DNA of 64,000 bases from Mycolicibacterium mageritense (GCF_010727475.1 NZ_AP022567.1:4216001-4280000); one strand, 5' to 3'. Positions 32,301 through 40,161 are shown, counted from the stretch's first letter. Made by a program: numbers and translations. The notes: generated from the letters alone by a model not told the origin.

Positions 32301-32649
32301 CGCGATCCAGCGCGTCGTGCCCCTGCGCTACCTGCGCGCCAACGATCCAGACTTCTACTGGCCCAGCGGGGTTGACCCGATAAGCTGGCGGACCGTGCGG
32401 ACCTCAAAGAAGGGTGAGGGCCGGCCGCTCGGCGAGATCAGTCTGGTGGAGATCGGCAATGCGATGGCGGTCGTGGCCGAACAGTCCGGCGGTATCGCTG
32501 TCGAGGATCTCAAGCGGGATGCGCTGGCAATGTTCGGGGGTAGCCGCCGCACTGCGGCCGTTGGCGCGCGGCTGGCCGAGGCGTTGGACCGGGCACTCGT
32601 GATGGGGACGCTCAAACAGCTGCCGTCGGGCATCGTGGTCGTGGCATGA
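26320..32649 (+). CDS. hhe: Hhe-like defence protein: HEPN + DUF4011 helicase + Vsr/MTES-type nuclease
   Basis: A single 2109-residue polypeptide. The N-terminal Swt1-like HEPN region has the RX4H motif R99-H104 (RNKWAH). A transglutaminase-like segment follows with Cys393 (GTCLDTT) and His419 (RGHAFLGYW). The DUF4011 region (WKNALLDLSLRNKLINY) leads into a superfamily 1 helicase, with Walker A GPPGTGKS (K859), motif II FDEAS (D1467) and later motifs GDSKQMPP, VQGDERD and NVAITRAR. A Vsr/MTES-like nuclease domain lies at about 1765-1880 (DFRVD, VLLDGTEW). A DUF3320-like region occupies about 1940-2000. This layout matches the Hhe defence system (HEPN, helicase, Vsr endonuclease). The stop overlaps the next small gene as ATGA. 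Confidence 0.85.
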   Translation: MNPVDRHQLIGQMLTTLAGGLSPFVTQVLNRIIPPGTDWADLLRAKDAANGRRGGDYQSRDVALMLRAMTERLGDLGYPFNRAMPRQAEIYAKELREVRNKWAHTGEFSDAETYRAIDSAELLLRAIGATDVAARVNKLKASVAPVTAAQVAPPAPVTQPGPATAPPPAPAVDAPRIKISAISDLSYAMAHCRIPVIDHITVDNTGGDRQGAVVEVDVVSAEGSHGGPAEIHLDLLAHQPTVLNSVDLKLDPASMLQVDEQRPGDIRVVLRGNAGEVLAERTQEVTILAANQWKATPPQLALEILAAYIQPNAAAIALLMLDVSDRLQAATGNSSIDGYQSENPERVDAIAHAVFDAMKTRDIRYAEPPASWGEIGQKVRTPAEVLDGRLGTCLDTTLVMAAVLEQCGINSTIWLVRGHAFLGYWRIDGALGSVSTTEPVEVVNQVDLDHIGLIETTMVTQSAPDASFEDARRAPRTRHLAGDLVTVLGITDVRQARQARIYPLPSRSTDADGNVVVAEYKPGAGPVFEPYVATGAKAVAQTETVPARVRQWKNALLDLSLRNKLINYTDRAGYRLDVPAPALSRFEDAVNAGARINLLGSDEVQNVDIARGVRFGRDLPEQEREILLADKHSAYIDITAASYKTKLRYLANKAKTIREETGANNLYLAFGMLTWELNDRALRSPLVLVPVTLSTTNRGERYGITIDDTGASTPNYCLVEKLRTALGLEIPALAQPDEDASGIDLTGTFDAVRHAIAEAQLPFRVEDTAQLAILQFAKFPLWKDLDESWKALSRNSLVRHLIDNPQNPFIDPVAATADVDLNELNAAVPVPADASQLRAVADAVIGRTFVLEGPPGTGKSQTITNLLAHAMATGKRVLFVAEKRAALDVVKKRLESVGLGELSLDIHDKSARPAAVRAQIKNALELRLSHDADLLHTKLQVAESSRHSLARYADRLHEPNAVGQSLYTARSFELAADQDITPLAVPRSLVANADPALFDAVAQALRTLPEKFDDARPRPDHPWAFIDTVPPAGLEPAAIHTAAVAFDTALAELHAGGIAVDVLGKWDSPDAIDTWARMTNEPRFPLAALDNLSTPQWQDYIAGIEQVLAGLHHQKPAWLATAMPAAMDLDIPAIHAAAAAADESGFFGRKKRRRAVLEQLTGVLSVDPATVNLKTLSALTADLLNSHAVVADLRQRVGALPVALFDKPWNPFEGADAAHLIGNLAAMRRVGQVLSTNPTDPRLGDLRKFYSDTAVGTLAPTLQALPAGWRQLTAATGTTCGEGFIERWWAGRGARRLESPDSVHRWVALLQHVEPLVRADMANARTEILAGKIVAEDASLAFDRGVAMASVAERLEASGLSEFDVTAHGKAVQRFTTSSAAIRDELRRSIPARLLAGRTFDAYTESGQIGLLKRQLDRKRGGLSVRALMDNFGELITQILPCTLMSPDSVARFFPAHADIFDIVVFDEASQIRVADAIGAMGRAKSVVVVGDSKQMPPTSFADTNAAVDDGEEDTNPEVVADEESILSECVQSLVPQQWLSWHYRSQDEALIAFSNIHYYNGRLASFPAPLGPASGHGISLVRVDGQFERSGRGKTLRTNRIEADRIVADICNRFAASPGTAPSIGVITFNAQQRDLIENLLRDAGDERLVQALDEPDGLFVKNLENVQGDERDTILFSVAFSKNDKGVVPLNFGPLSRPGGERRLNVAITRARCEVVLYASFDPAELRAEETTQVGTKHLRAYLEMAQRGVQTITQGGRRNAVIDRHRDDIAAELRRSGFVVTADVGLSDFRVDLVIADPDEPDRPLVAVLLDGTEWYGRRTVGDRDGLPVEVLSRLLHWPGVERVWLPEWLSQREATVTRLRDAVGAAKRRLAEPPVEDIVVPPVVIEPVVTPPPLSAAEEVFAFRSAPTAPPPPPVAPRRHAHLVDFAAWMPIVVGDIRVLDEIHSAYNESQVVKVVESIIEAEGPVHRDRLAKLVAGAFSLGKVAEARRVAIQRVVPLRYLRANDPDFYWPSGVDPISWRTVRTSKKGEGRPLGEISLVEIGNAMAVVAEQSGGIAVEDLKRDALAMFGGSRRTAAVGARLAEALDRALVMGTLKQLPSGIVVVA

Positions 32650-33008
32650 CCGCAACCGAGTTCGACGACGAGCTGTACGGCCAAGTGTCGAAGGTGATCG
32701 GTCCCGGCATGGTGATCTTGACTCTGTCCAGTAAGAAGCTGAATCGCATCGTCGCCGTGGACTGCGACGGCGTGCTGGTGGCGACCGAACGGTCGTTGAG
32801 CCGCGGGACGGGACAGCAGCGGGTACCAGCGTGGATGATCGCCGCGGCGTGGGAACGGTTGCGCGACAGTGGAGAGCTGAGCCAACAGGAACTGCTCAAC
32901 GAGCTGAACCTGAAACGCTCGGCGTTCGTGTGCGCACTGTTGGCGAAGTTCCCGGACGTTCATATCCGGTCGACGCGACCGACTGTGCTGGAACTGCAGG
33001 GAGATTGA
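32646..33008 (+). CDS. Small accessory protein coupled to Hhe; paralogue of the gene at 47956
   Basis: A 120-residue product whose ATG overlaps the Hhe stop (ATGA), so the two are translationally coupled. The C-terminal half (GELSQQELLNELNLKRSAF, then VCALLAKFPDV) looks like a winged helix-turn-helix; the N-terminal half is predicted beta-rich and ends in RGTG...VPAWMI..AWERL. It aligns with the protein at 47956-48348 along most of its length, with roughly 60 identical residues of about 95 aligned. The two sit beside unrelated large defence proteins. The family is not recognised; a DNA-binding or adaptor role is an inference from the wHTH-like part and the coupling. Confidence 0.8.
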   Translation: MTATEFDDELYGQVSKVIGPGMVILTLSSKKLNRIVAVDCDGVLVATERSLSRGTGQQRVPAWMIAAAWERLRDSGELSQQELLNELNLKRSAFVCALLAKFPDVHIRSTRPTVLELQGD

Positions 33009-33089
33009 GGGACATCCGAATCGCACGACGAATGGAAAGGGGTACGGGGATCTGCATCTGCCATGCGCGGATCGCGCCCCTGATTGCGA

Positions 33090-34919
33090 ATGGCACGGTA
33101 CGTAGACGCGGGATCCTCCCGCAAGCTGATTGATTCATTTGTCGACGACTGGAAACCAACCTGCCTGCTCGAGTCAGGTTCCATGCTCTTCCAGGACCGC
33201 GCAGTGTGGACGCCGGCGAATCTCGAAGAACTCCGGCAGCGGTTGGTTGTCAACCCGATTGTTGGTGCCGAGCAGAACTTTGGGCAGAAGCTGGCTCAGC
33301 AACTCAACACCGCTGATGACGACGTGAAGTGGCTGGCGGTTGAACTTCTCGCCGTCTACTTCCTCATCTCACGGGGCGCGATCAGCCCTTCGCTGAAAAG
33401 GGCGACGCTCAAAGCGGTTGCGCCCGAGGAGCAGCCCGATCCCCCCGGATGGCAGCGCATTCTCGACACGATGGGTGAAGGGATTGCCAATCCTGGTGTC
33501 GGGTACAACATCAACCGAGATCAGCAGCTCGGATACCTCATCGACTTCTGCCTGCGGTTCAAGGCTGTCGGCGATGGCCAGAAGCAGCGTGAACTGCTCG
33601 ACAACCCGTGGCAGCTCCGTGACTTCGCCGACGATGTCACTGAGGGCATCGCGGTACGCGAGATGCGTCATATCCTGCTGCACTTACTACGACCCGACGA
33701 TTTTGAACGGATCTCGAGCAGTACCCACAAGCGAAACATCGTCGAGGCGTTCGCTAAAGAGTTCCTAGGCGACGGGGCACCCGAGGGCCTAGATGAGCAA
33801 CTCCTGATGATCCGCAATCGGTTGGTTGATCTGGGAGTGAACCCCTCGGGCACCGGCAATGTCATCGACTTCTACTACGCACCGCTTCGCACGATCTGGG
33901 ATTCGAGTGCAGCGCAGTCGGAAGGTTCCAGCGATCTCGATCTGTTCCTGCACAAGAAGCAGATGGTGCTCTTCGGCGCGCCCGGTACCGGCAAGACCTA
34001 TCGAACCCGACAACTTGCCGACCAGGTAATACGACGGGCTGCACTGAAGAAGTGGGGTGCGGCCAAGTTTTTCACCGACCAAGACCAGCTTGACGAGCGC
34101 GTTGCCGCCAACATTCATTGGGTACAACTACACCCAGGGTATGGATACGAGGACTTCATCCGCGGTCTTCGACTTGCCAAGGATGGGCGTACGGTTTTCG
34201 TCGAGGGATTGCTCCCACGCCTAATCGCGAAAATGGCGACAGTACCTGAACCGGAACGGCTTCCGGTTGTTCTGGTGCTGGACGAGATCAACCGATGTGA
34301 CGTCAGCAGGTTGTTCGGCGAGGCGTTCAGCCTCTTGGAGAATCGTGGTTCATCAGTGCTGTTACCGGGCATCGATGAGGACGCCGAACCCGTCAAACTT
34401 GCGCTGCCCGAAGACCTCTACGTCATCGGGACGATGAACCTGATTGATCAATCCGTCGAAGAGCTCGACTTCGCCTTGCGGCGGAGGTTCTTCTGGAGGC
34501 CTGTCACATTCGATTCCACCGCAATTCTCACCGTCAATGAACAGCGGTGGTCTAACCAGCTCCCGAAGAAATGGGGATGGGATAGAGCAGCGGAGGATAT
34601 GGCCAAGCTGGCCCGCCACGCAGAACTCTTGAATAAGGCGATCAGTGCTTCCCCGCATCTCGGGCCGCAGTATGAGCTCGGGCAGTCATACTTCTTCGAC
34701 ACCGCCTTCTTCGTGAAGAACTGGCTGGCCGGCCGCAAGTCACTGACCGGCGGTGTGCTGTGGACAAAGGCAGGAGTCCCACGGCCACCGTTGACGGATT
34801 TGTGGCGTTACTCGTTGGAGCCGTTGGTCATGCAGTATCTGGCCGGTCTGGATATCGATGTCGCGACCGCCGAATGCGAACGGTTGAAGGCTGTGCTGCT
34901 GACCGGCAAAGAAGCATGA
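33090..34919 (+). CDS. mcrB: McrB-type AAA+ restriction GTPase/ATPase
   Basis: A predicted 609-residue product. Walker A is GAPGTGKT (about residue 296), Walker B VLVLDEINR (about 395) and the sensor GTMNLIDQS (about 446) is followed by DFALRRRFFW. The VQLHPGYGYEDFIRGL segment is typical of McrB/Dyn-like AAA modules. The first 280 residues are a helical N-terminal domain of unassigned specificity. ATG 33090 is preferred to the TTG at 33084. Its stop overlaps the original mcrC start (ATGA at 34916-34919). McrB forms the translocating motor of a modification-dependent restriction complex with McrC; here its partner is interrupted, so cleavage may be lost. Confidence 0.87.
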   Translation: MARYVDAGSSRKLIDSFVDDWKPTCLLESGSMLFQDRAVWTPANLEELRQRLVVNPIVGAEQNFGQKLAQQLNTADDDVKWLAVELLAVYFLISRGAISPSLKRATLKAVAPEEQPDPPGWQRILDTMGEGIANPGVGYNINRDQQLGYLIDFCLRFKAVGDGQKQRELLDNPWQLRDFADDVTEGIAVREMRHILLHLLRPDDFERISSSTHKRNIVEAFAKEFLGDGAPEGLDEQLLMIRNRLVDLGVNPSGTGNVIDFYYAPLRTIWDSSAAQSEGSSDLDLFLHKKQMVLFGAPGTGKTYRTRQLADQVIRRAALKKWGAAKFFTDQDQLDERVAANIHWVQLHPGYGYEDFIRGLRLAKDGRTVFVEGLLPRLIAKMATVPEPERLPVVLVLDEINRCDVSRLFGEAFSLLENRGSSVLLPGIDEDAEPVKLALPEDLYVIGTMNLIDQSVEELDFALRRRFFWRPVTFDSTAILTVNEQRWSNQLPKKWGWDRAAEDMAKLARHAELLNKAISASPHLGPQYELGQSYFFDTAFFVKNWLAGRKSLTGGVLWTKAGVPRPPLTDLWRYSLEPLVMQYLAGLDIDVATAECERLKAVLLTGKEA

Positions 34920-35055
34920 ATTTCCCTGTAATCCTTCAGGATTTGTCGGCACACACGGCAGCTGATCTTGCGGAAGATCAATGGGGCCCTGACCCCGTGT
35001 GTTGGACACGCTGAATCCCGCAAGATTGGCGGGGAAAGCGAGATGATCGACACCG

Positions 35056-35388
35056 ATGGCAAGGAAGAATTACCCGGACGAGTTCAAGCGGGATGCGGTG
35101 GCGCTGTACCGAGATACCGAGGGCGCCACGATTACCCAGATCGCCGAGGAGCTCGGCATCAGTGGGGTGACGCTCTCAGCCTGGTGCAAGGCCGCGGGAG
35201 TGCCGATCAGGCATCGCAACCCCAGTGCGGCCGATGGGCCGGTGGCGGGCGCAGAGACCCCGGAGCAGGAGTTGGCCCGGCTGCGGGCTGAGAACAAGGC
35301 GTTACGCGCCACCGAGGCTCGGCTGTCGACCGAGCGCGACATTCTGCGGTCGGCGGCCAAATATTTCGCCGGGGAGACGAACTGGTGA
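35056..35388 (+). CDS. IS3-family transposase OrfA
   Basis: A 110-residue product. The helix-turn-helix region is DEFKRDAVALYRDT ... ITQIAEELGISGVTLSAWCK, followed by a coiled-coil stretch (LARLRAENKALRATEARLSTE). It begins 72 bp inside the left end of the element. Its TGA overlaps the GTG of orfB (GTGA), and orfB lies in the -1 frame, as expected in the family. No obvious A6G slippery site is seen at the junction, so either another slip site or reinitiation would give OrfB. Confidence 0.92.
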   Translation: MARKNYPDEFKRDAVALYRDTEGATITQIAEELGISGVTLSAWCKAAGVPIRHRNPSAADGPVAGAETPEQELARLRAENKALRATEARLSTERDILRSAAKYFAGETNW

Positions 35389-36284
35389 GCCGCTTTCAGT
35401 TCGTCGCCGACCACTCCGACACCTACCCGGTGAAGTGGCTGTGCGCGGTCGTGGAGATCGCGCGTTCCTCGTTCTACGCCTGGCTGGCCGGCGCTGACGG
35501 GCGCGCCGCCCGTGCTGCTGCTGACCAGGCGCTGGCCGCGCGGATCCGCACCGTCCACGACGAGGACAACACCTACGGGGCGCCGCGGATCACCGCTGAA
35601 CTCAACGACGGTGCCCCCGAGCAGGAGCGGGTCAACCACAAACGGGTGGCCCGGGTGATGCGCGATGCCGGCATCGCCGGTTACCGCCGTCGACGACGGG
35701 TCAAGACCACGGTGGCTGATCCGGCCACGCGGAAGGTCCCGGATCTGCTGGGCCGGGATTTCACCGCCGCGGCGGCCAACGAGAAGTATGTCGGCGACAT
35801 CACCTACCTGCCGTTGGCGACCGGTGCGAATCTGTATCTGGCGACGGTGATCGACTGCTTCTCCGGGCGGGTGGCGGGGTGGGCGATCGCCGATCATATG
35901 CGCACCGAACTGGTCGAAGATGCCCTCAAAGCCGCCGAGGCGCTGCGTGGATCACTGGCGGGTGCTGTGTTTCATTCAGATCACGGAAGTCAGTACACCT
36001 CACAGGATTTCGCGGCACTCTGCGCAGATCTGCGCGTCGTCCAGTCTATGGGTGGGGTGGGGTCAAGTGCTGATAACGCGCTCGCCGAATCGTTCAACGC
36101 CTCCCTCAAACGCGAAATCCTGCAGGACCGCAGCCAGTGGCTCGACGCCGCCAGCTGCCGCCGTGAAGTGTTCCGCTGGCTGGTCCGCTACAACCTGAGG
36201 CGACGGCACTCCCGCTGCGCTTATTCCAGTCCCGCCACCTACGAACGCGTCCGCGAAACCGCTACGCTGCCAGAAGCGGCGTAA
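35385..36284 (+). CDS. IS3-family transposase OrfB (rve integrase domain)
   Basis: A 299-residue DDE transposase. The HTH_21-like segment (YGAPRITAELND, VNHKRVARVMRDAGIAGY) precedes the catalytic core: Asp in YVGDITYLPL, Asp in HSDHGSQYTS and Glu in NALAESFNASLKRE. The C terminus is the usual YNLRRRHSRCAYSSPATYE. GTG 35385 overlaps the orfA stop and is preceded by GGGGAG at 35371-35376, which would allow reinitiation as well as -1 frameshifting. The frame is uninterrupted, in contrast to the copy at the left of the window. Confidence 0.93.
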   Translation: MSRFQFVADHSDTYPVKWLCAVVEIARSSFYAWLAGADGRAARAAADQALAARIRTVHDEDNTYGAPRITAELNDGAPEQERVNHKRVARVMRDAGIAGYRRRRRVKTTVADPATRKVPDLLGRDFTAAAANEKYVGDITYLPLATGANLYLATVIDCFSGRVAGWAIADHMRTELVEDALKAAEALRGSLAGAVFHSDHGSQYTSQDFAALCADLRVVQSMGGVGSSADNALAESFNASLKREILQDRSQWLDAASCRREVFRWLVRYNLRRRHSRCAYSSPATYERVRETATLPEAA

Positions 36285-37660
36285 CCACAAATCCCGTGTC
36301 CACTACACGGGGGCAAGGCCCATGGCTGGCGGGCCTGGCGAATCACCTGGGCGATGACCACCACGTGATACGGCTCAGTGACCGCATGGGACGACGTGCC
36401 GACGACGAAGACGACGCCGCCCTCTCGCGCGACACAGACGGAACCTGGTGGACAGGGCGCTATATCGGCGAGCTTCGGTTCGAAGACCGCGAACTGCGGA
36501 TCGAGCCACGGCTCGGCATCGATGTGATTGGGGCGTGGCTCGCTCATGCGCTCAACGTGACTGCCGTGCCCAACACTGCGACGAAAGCCACCGATGGTCC
36601 GCTCATCGTTCAGATCATCGACAGAGTTTGGTCGTCGGCGGTCGCCGACGCTGCACGGCACGGGACACCCCGACTGCGACGTGCCACCCATCACGACCAC
36701 GCGTTCATTCGTGGTCGTCTCGACATTGCCGGTACCGTTCGGCATCGTGCGGCAGGCCGGCCATTGGTGACGATGGTGCGCAACGAGCGCGATCTACATA
36801 ATCCGGTGTCCCGGGTGTTGGTGCTGGCTGACCGGGTTCTGCGGTCGCTGCTGCCCGGGAAGCCGACGTGGCGTCCCGCACTGACCGAGACGGTTCTCGG
36901 GCAACTCCGTGGGGCCGTCGGCTCTCATCCTCAATTGCCGGATCGTCTGGAACTTCGGGGAGTCCGGTACACCCCGATCAGCCGCCGCTATCAGCGAGTC
37001 ACCCAGCTCTCCTACGAGATCGCCCGCCGCCAAGGCCATTTCACCTCGGCGACCGGCTCCGACGTATCCGGTGTCTTGATCGACGTTGCGGAGCTGTGGG
37101 AGCTGTTCCTCGTGCACTGCGCTCGAACTGCGTTCGGACCAAGTCGCGTCGAACACGGTACCGCGGAGCGTGAAGGCGGGTTTCTGCTGCAATCAAGCAT
37201 GGGCGCAGCGTCTTTGGGTCGACTCAAACCTGACATCCTGATCAGAGACGCTGATGGCAGACTACGCGCGGTGATCGACGCCAAGTACAAGCGTCTGCGG
37301 TCTTGGGCAGGTAGTCCGAGCGGCGTCGATCGGGGCGACCTCTATCAGCTCGCGGCGTATCTTGTGGGCCACGACGTGCCGCTCGGTGTCCTGGCCTACC
37401 CGCCGAGTGACGGCGACGAAGCCGTGGCACACAGTGCCGGCCCGTGGCTGACACGGGACGGTCGAACGGTCCGGTTCGAGCGGATCCCTGTCACTGTCGC
37501 GGAAGCGGCCCATGAACTCAATGGCGTGTTAGTCGGCTAGACCGGCGGCTGGAAATTAGTGGGCTGACAACGCTACCTTGGGTTTTGGATCTCGCGCCGG
37601 AACGACGTCTGTGCAACTACGCTCCAGATGGAATATTTGCAGCTGTGAAGCGGGTGGAAA

Positions 37661-38719
37661 GTGCAACCATACCAACTCTGGAGCCAGCAGCGCGGCACGT
37701 GGTGTGACTATGACATTGTTGGCGAAAAATCCTATGGAGCAGCGATTTATGAGTTGTTGCCATCAGACTGGTCGCCGAGCGGCACGGAGGTCCGGCGAAC
37801 CTTCGAACTGATCCCAGAACCCCATAACCCACATGATCCGTGGGCGATCTCTGTGCGTGCAGATGGCAGAACGGTGGGCTATCTACCGCGAGAGGATTGT
37901 CGGCAGTGGGCCAATGTGGTTCGGCGCGTTATCGCGTCGGGATACGTCCCCGTAGTCCCCGGACGTGTGTATGCGTTTGACGCCGTTGACTGGGACAACT
38001 GGGATGGCGATGGCGACCCACCGAAGGAGTTCGCTGCGAAGATCCAACTGAAGCTGGGGGAACCCCATACCGCGTTGCCGATCAACGACCCACCGAGCGG
38101 TGCGTACACGTTGATACCTCGATCGACGATCGTCCAGGTGACGAAGGAAGAAGACCATAGCGACGCGCTGTTGAGATTTGTGCCGGCCAGTGGCTACGGG
38201 ATGCTGTTCGTCACTCTCCATGAATCCGCATCCGGACGCGGATCCTCGGGCAAGTCGATCGTGGAAGTCCGAATCGACGATGAACGCATCGGACAATTGA
38301 CACCACAAATGAGCCAGCGCTTCTTGCCGATGATTCGTCACCTTCAATCGCGAGGGCTTCTCACGGCGTGCTGGGGTGATATTACGGGATCGACTGTCGC
38401 TGCCGAAGTGAGGATTGACGGTGTGAAGGCGAACGAAGCCGACGCCGCGGTGCTTGACGGTGAAGCTGTGACGGTTCCCAAGCTCGTGGCAACGCAAGAT
38501 GATCCATTGCGGTACGACATGTCTGTCGGGGTTGCCGGAACGGTCGAACCTACGGCGCGTCATTCCTATAACGACGGGGATCGTGATCAGTCGTCGCATT
38601 CCCCCGTTGCGCCTCCGCGGCCGCCTGCGGCGTGGTACGACGACCCTCGCGATCCGCGGATGTTTCGGTACTGGGACGGCATTAGGTGGACCGAGCACGT
38701 CGCGCCCAAGATCACGTAG
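37661..38719 (+). CDS. HIRAN-like protein with C-terminal DUF2510
   Basis: A 352-residue product starting at GTG 37661. The N-terminal part contains a HIRAN-like motif series (TFELIPEPHNPHDPWAISV ... GRTVGYLPRE). HIRAN domains are DNA-binding modules recognising damaged or stalled DNA, found in HLTF and RAD5 and as stand-alone bacterial proteins. The middle region (about 140-300) is unassigned. The last 30 residues form DUF2510 (AAWYDDPRDPRMFRYWDG, then WTEHV), a short actinobacterial tryptophan-rich module. It lies 120 bp after mcrC on the same strand and may be an independent gene. Its function in the island is unknown. Confidence 0.75.
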   Translation: MQPYQLWSQQRGTWCDYDIVGEKSYGAAIYELLPSDWSPSGTEVRRTFELIPEPHNPHDPWAISVRADGRTVGYLPREDCRQWANVVRRVIASGYVPVVPGRVYAFDAVDWDNWDGDGDPPKEFAAKIQLKLGEPHTALPINDPPSGAYTLIPRSTIVQVTKEEDHSDALLRFVPASGYGMLFVTLHESASGRGSSGKSIVEVRIDDERIGQLTPQMSQRFLPMIRHLQSRGLLTACWGDITGSTVAAEVRIDGVKANEADAAVLDGEAVTVPKLVATQDDPLRYDMSVGVAGTVEPTARHSYNDGDRDQSSHSPVAPPRPPAAWYDDPRDPRMFRYWDGIRWTEHVAPKIT

Positions 38720-38832
38720 CGGTGTGCGCTTGTCAGCGCTACGACCTTGCCCGAAGCAATCCAACGTAATCCTCAGTTTCACTTGGCCGCGAACGGTGCA
38801 AACCGTTCCGTTGAGCGCAGTAAGGATTAAGT

Positions 38833-40161
38833 CTAGTCATCGTCGGCGTTCGGTTTTTCCCGCCGCCACACTTTGCTCTTGCCCCTGGCCCTTCCGAGAA
38901 GTCCGCCGAGCTTGTCGATACCTTCACTCGCGGCTCCGAGCGCCATAGTGGCAGTGTCACTAGCAACCCCGAGGGCGACGGTGGCGGTGTCGCTTACCCG
39001 CTCCACTGCCGCGTTCGCGGCGTCGCGTGCAGTGGGGGCTTTGAACTCCTGCCACTCCTGCATGTGCGCGCGCCGCGCCTTGCCGAACCGGTCGAGGTCG
39101 GCGCGCAGCATGGGAAGACTCCGTTGTAGTCCCTGCACCGACCAGAACCGAAAGCCGTCGATGGCCTCCGTCTTCGCGACGGCGTCCAAAATTCCTTTGG
39201 CACGTTGGAACAACGCATCGTCTTCGACCAGTTGGCGGGCGAGCAAGTCGCGGGCGTCGTCGAGCACCTGTTGCACGTGTTCGGGTTGGGTCGCTTCGAC
39301 CCGGGCCAGCCGCAGTCGCTGCCACTTGAACAACGACTCTTGAGAAACCACCAGCAGGCTCAGCGTCTCGCCGAGCTGGTTGTTGTCGACGGCTTTGACG
39401 ATGAAGTCTGCGCGATCCTGAATCGGCTTCGTGGGGTCGAAGCTTTGCAATGTCCGATCGGCGTGATGGCGGAGCTGCTCCACGGTGCGGTTGAGTGCAG
39501 GCCCGATGCCGGCAATCGAATCCCAGTCGGCATCCGAGAAAGATCCGTGCCGATCGAGGTATGCGGCCATCCGGTCGATGGTCACGCGATCACCCAGCAC
39601 GTCACCGGACCGGTTTGCGTGGGCGAGGCGCAGCACCTCCTCGACCTTGCCCTCGACGCGCTGCACGGACTCTTCGACCTCCGCGATCGCCGACTTCAGG
39701 GCCATCTGCACCGCAACCATCTGGAGCGACATCATCCGCACCGGCGTGAGGTTGACAGGCTTCCACTGCAGCTGGCTGACGAACTTCTTGTCCGCACCGC
39801 GCGTCATCATCCGGTAGAAGCCGCCTGTGCCTTTGATCAGCTGATCTTTCTGAATCGCCTTGAGGCTCTCGGGGTGCAGCTGCACAAACTTCGCCGACTG
39901 CCCGAGAAACGATGCTGCGCCAGCGGCCAGACCAGTTGCGTTGCCGAGGGTCGTTTTGTCTACTCCCATGACTCCGATTGCACGCCCCGCGACACCGCGT
40001 ACGCGTTCTACGTAGGCTTCGATCTCCGACGGATCGCCCGCAACGAGCAGTCCCTCCGGCTGGACGGAAACGGCCACCTCTCCTTCGTGTGGCACTACTG
40101 CGGGAAGCTCGCCAGAAGAGTCGGACGGCTTCGGGCTCGACGGTTCAAGATCGCTTGCCAT
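38833..40161 (-). CDS. Unrecognised 442-residue helical protein
   Basis: The start is placed at ATG 40161 because AAAGGGG lies 6 bp upstream; an ATG at 40167 is in frame but too close to that site. The protein is mostly helical and hydrophilic, with one moderately hydrophobic stretch (TTLGNATGLAAGAASFLG, about 90-107). A repetitive alanine-rich segment follows near the C terminus (VSDTATVALGVASDTATMA), and the tail is basic then acidic (KVWRREKPNADDD). I recognise no catalytic motif. It is transcribed divergently from the membrane/coiled-coil gene at 40367. The surrounding defence genes suggest, but do not show, a role in immunity. Confidence 0.7.
   Translation of the reverse strand: MASDLEPSSPKPSDSSGELPAVVPHEGEVAVSVQPEGLLVAGDPSEIEAYVERVRGVAGRAIGVMGVDKTTLGNATGLAAGAASFLGQSAKFVQLHPESLKAIQKDQLIKGTGGFYRMMTRGADKKFVSQLQWKPVNLTPVRMMSLQMVAVQMALKSAIAEVEESVQRVEGKVEEVLRLAHANRSGDVLGDRVTIDRMAAYLDRHGSFSDADWDSIAGIGPALNRTVEQLRHHADRTLQSFDPTKPIQDRADFIVKAVDNNQLGETLSLLVVSQESLFKWQRLRLARVEATQPEHVQQVLDDARDLLARQLVEDDALFQRAKGILDAVAKTEAIDGFRFWSVQGLQRSLPMLRADLDRFGKARRAHMQEWQEFKAPTARDAANAAVERVSDTATVALGVASDTATMALGAASEGIDKLGGLLGRARGKSKVWRREKPNADDD

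Larger units (their letters stand above)
34984..36321 (+). mobile_element. IS3-family insertion sequence, intact, inside mcrC
   Basis: A 1338-bp element. The imperfect terminal inverted repeats pair GGGCCCTGACCCCGTGT at the left end with the complement of ACACGGGGGCAAGGCCC at the right; beyond them, GGACACG at the left is matched by CGTGTCC at the right. It is flanked by a 3-bp direct repeat, ATG at 34981-34983 and 36322-36324, as expected for IS3-family transposition. Both transposase frames are intact, so the insertion looks recent and potentially mobile. It is a different element from the decayed IS at 1526-2726. Confidence 0.92.
34916..37540 (+). pseudogene. mcrC: McrC-type nuclease, split by an IS3-family insertion
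   Basis: The original gene starts at ATG 34916 inside the mcrB stop; its first 22 codons (MNFPVILQDL ... LAEDQ) end at 34981. Removing 34984-36324 restores a continuous frame, AEDQ then WLAGLANHLG. The remainder has the McrC landmarks LRIEPRLG, FIRGRLDIAG and RNERDLHNPVSRVL, and a PD-(D/E)XK nuclease core KPDILIRDADGRLRAVIDAKYK near the C terminus. After insertion, a frame open from GTG 36296 in the right end of the element could still give a 414-residue product lacking only the first 22 residues. Whether that is translated is unknown: no clear ribosome site precedes it. The nuclease core itself is intact. Confidence 0.85.
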
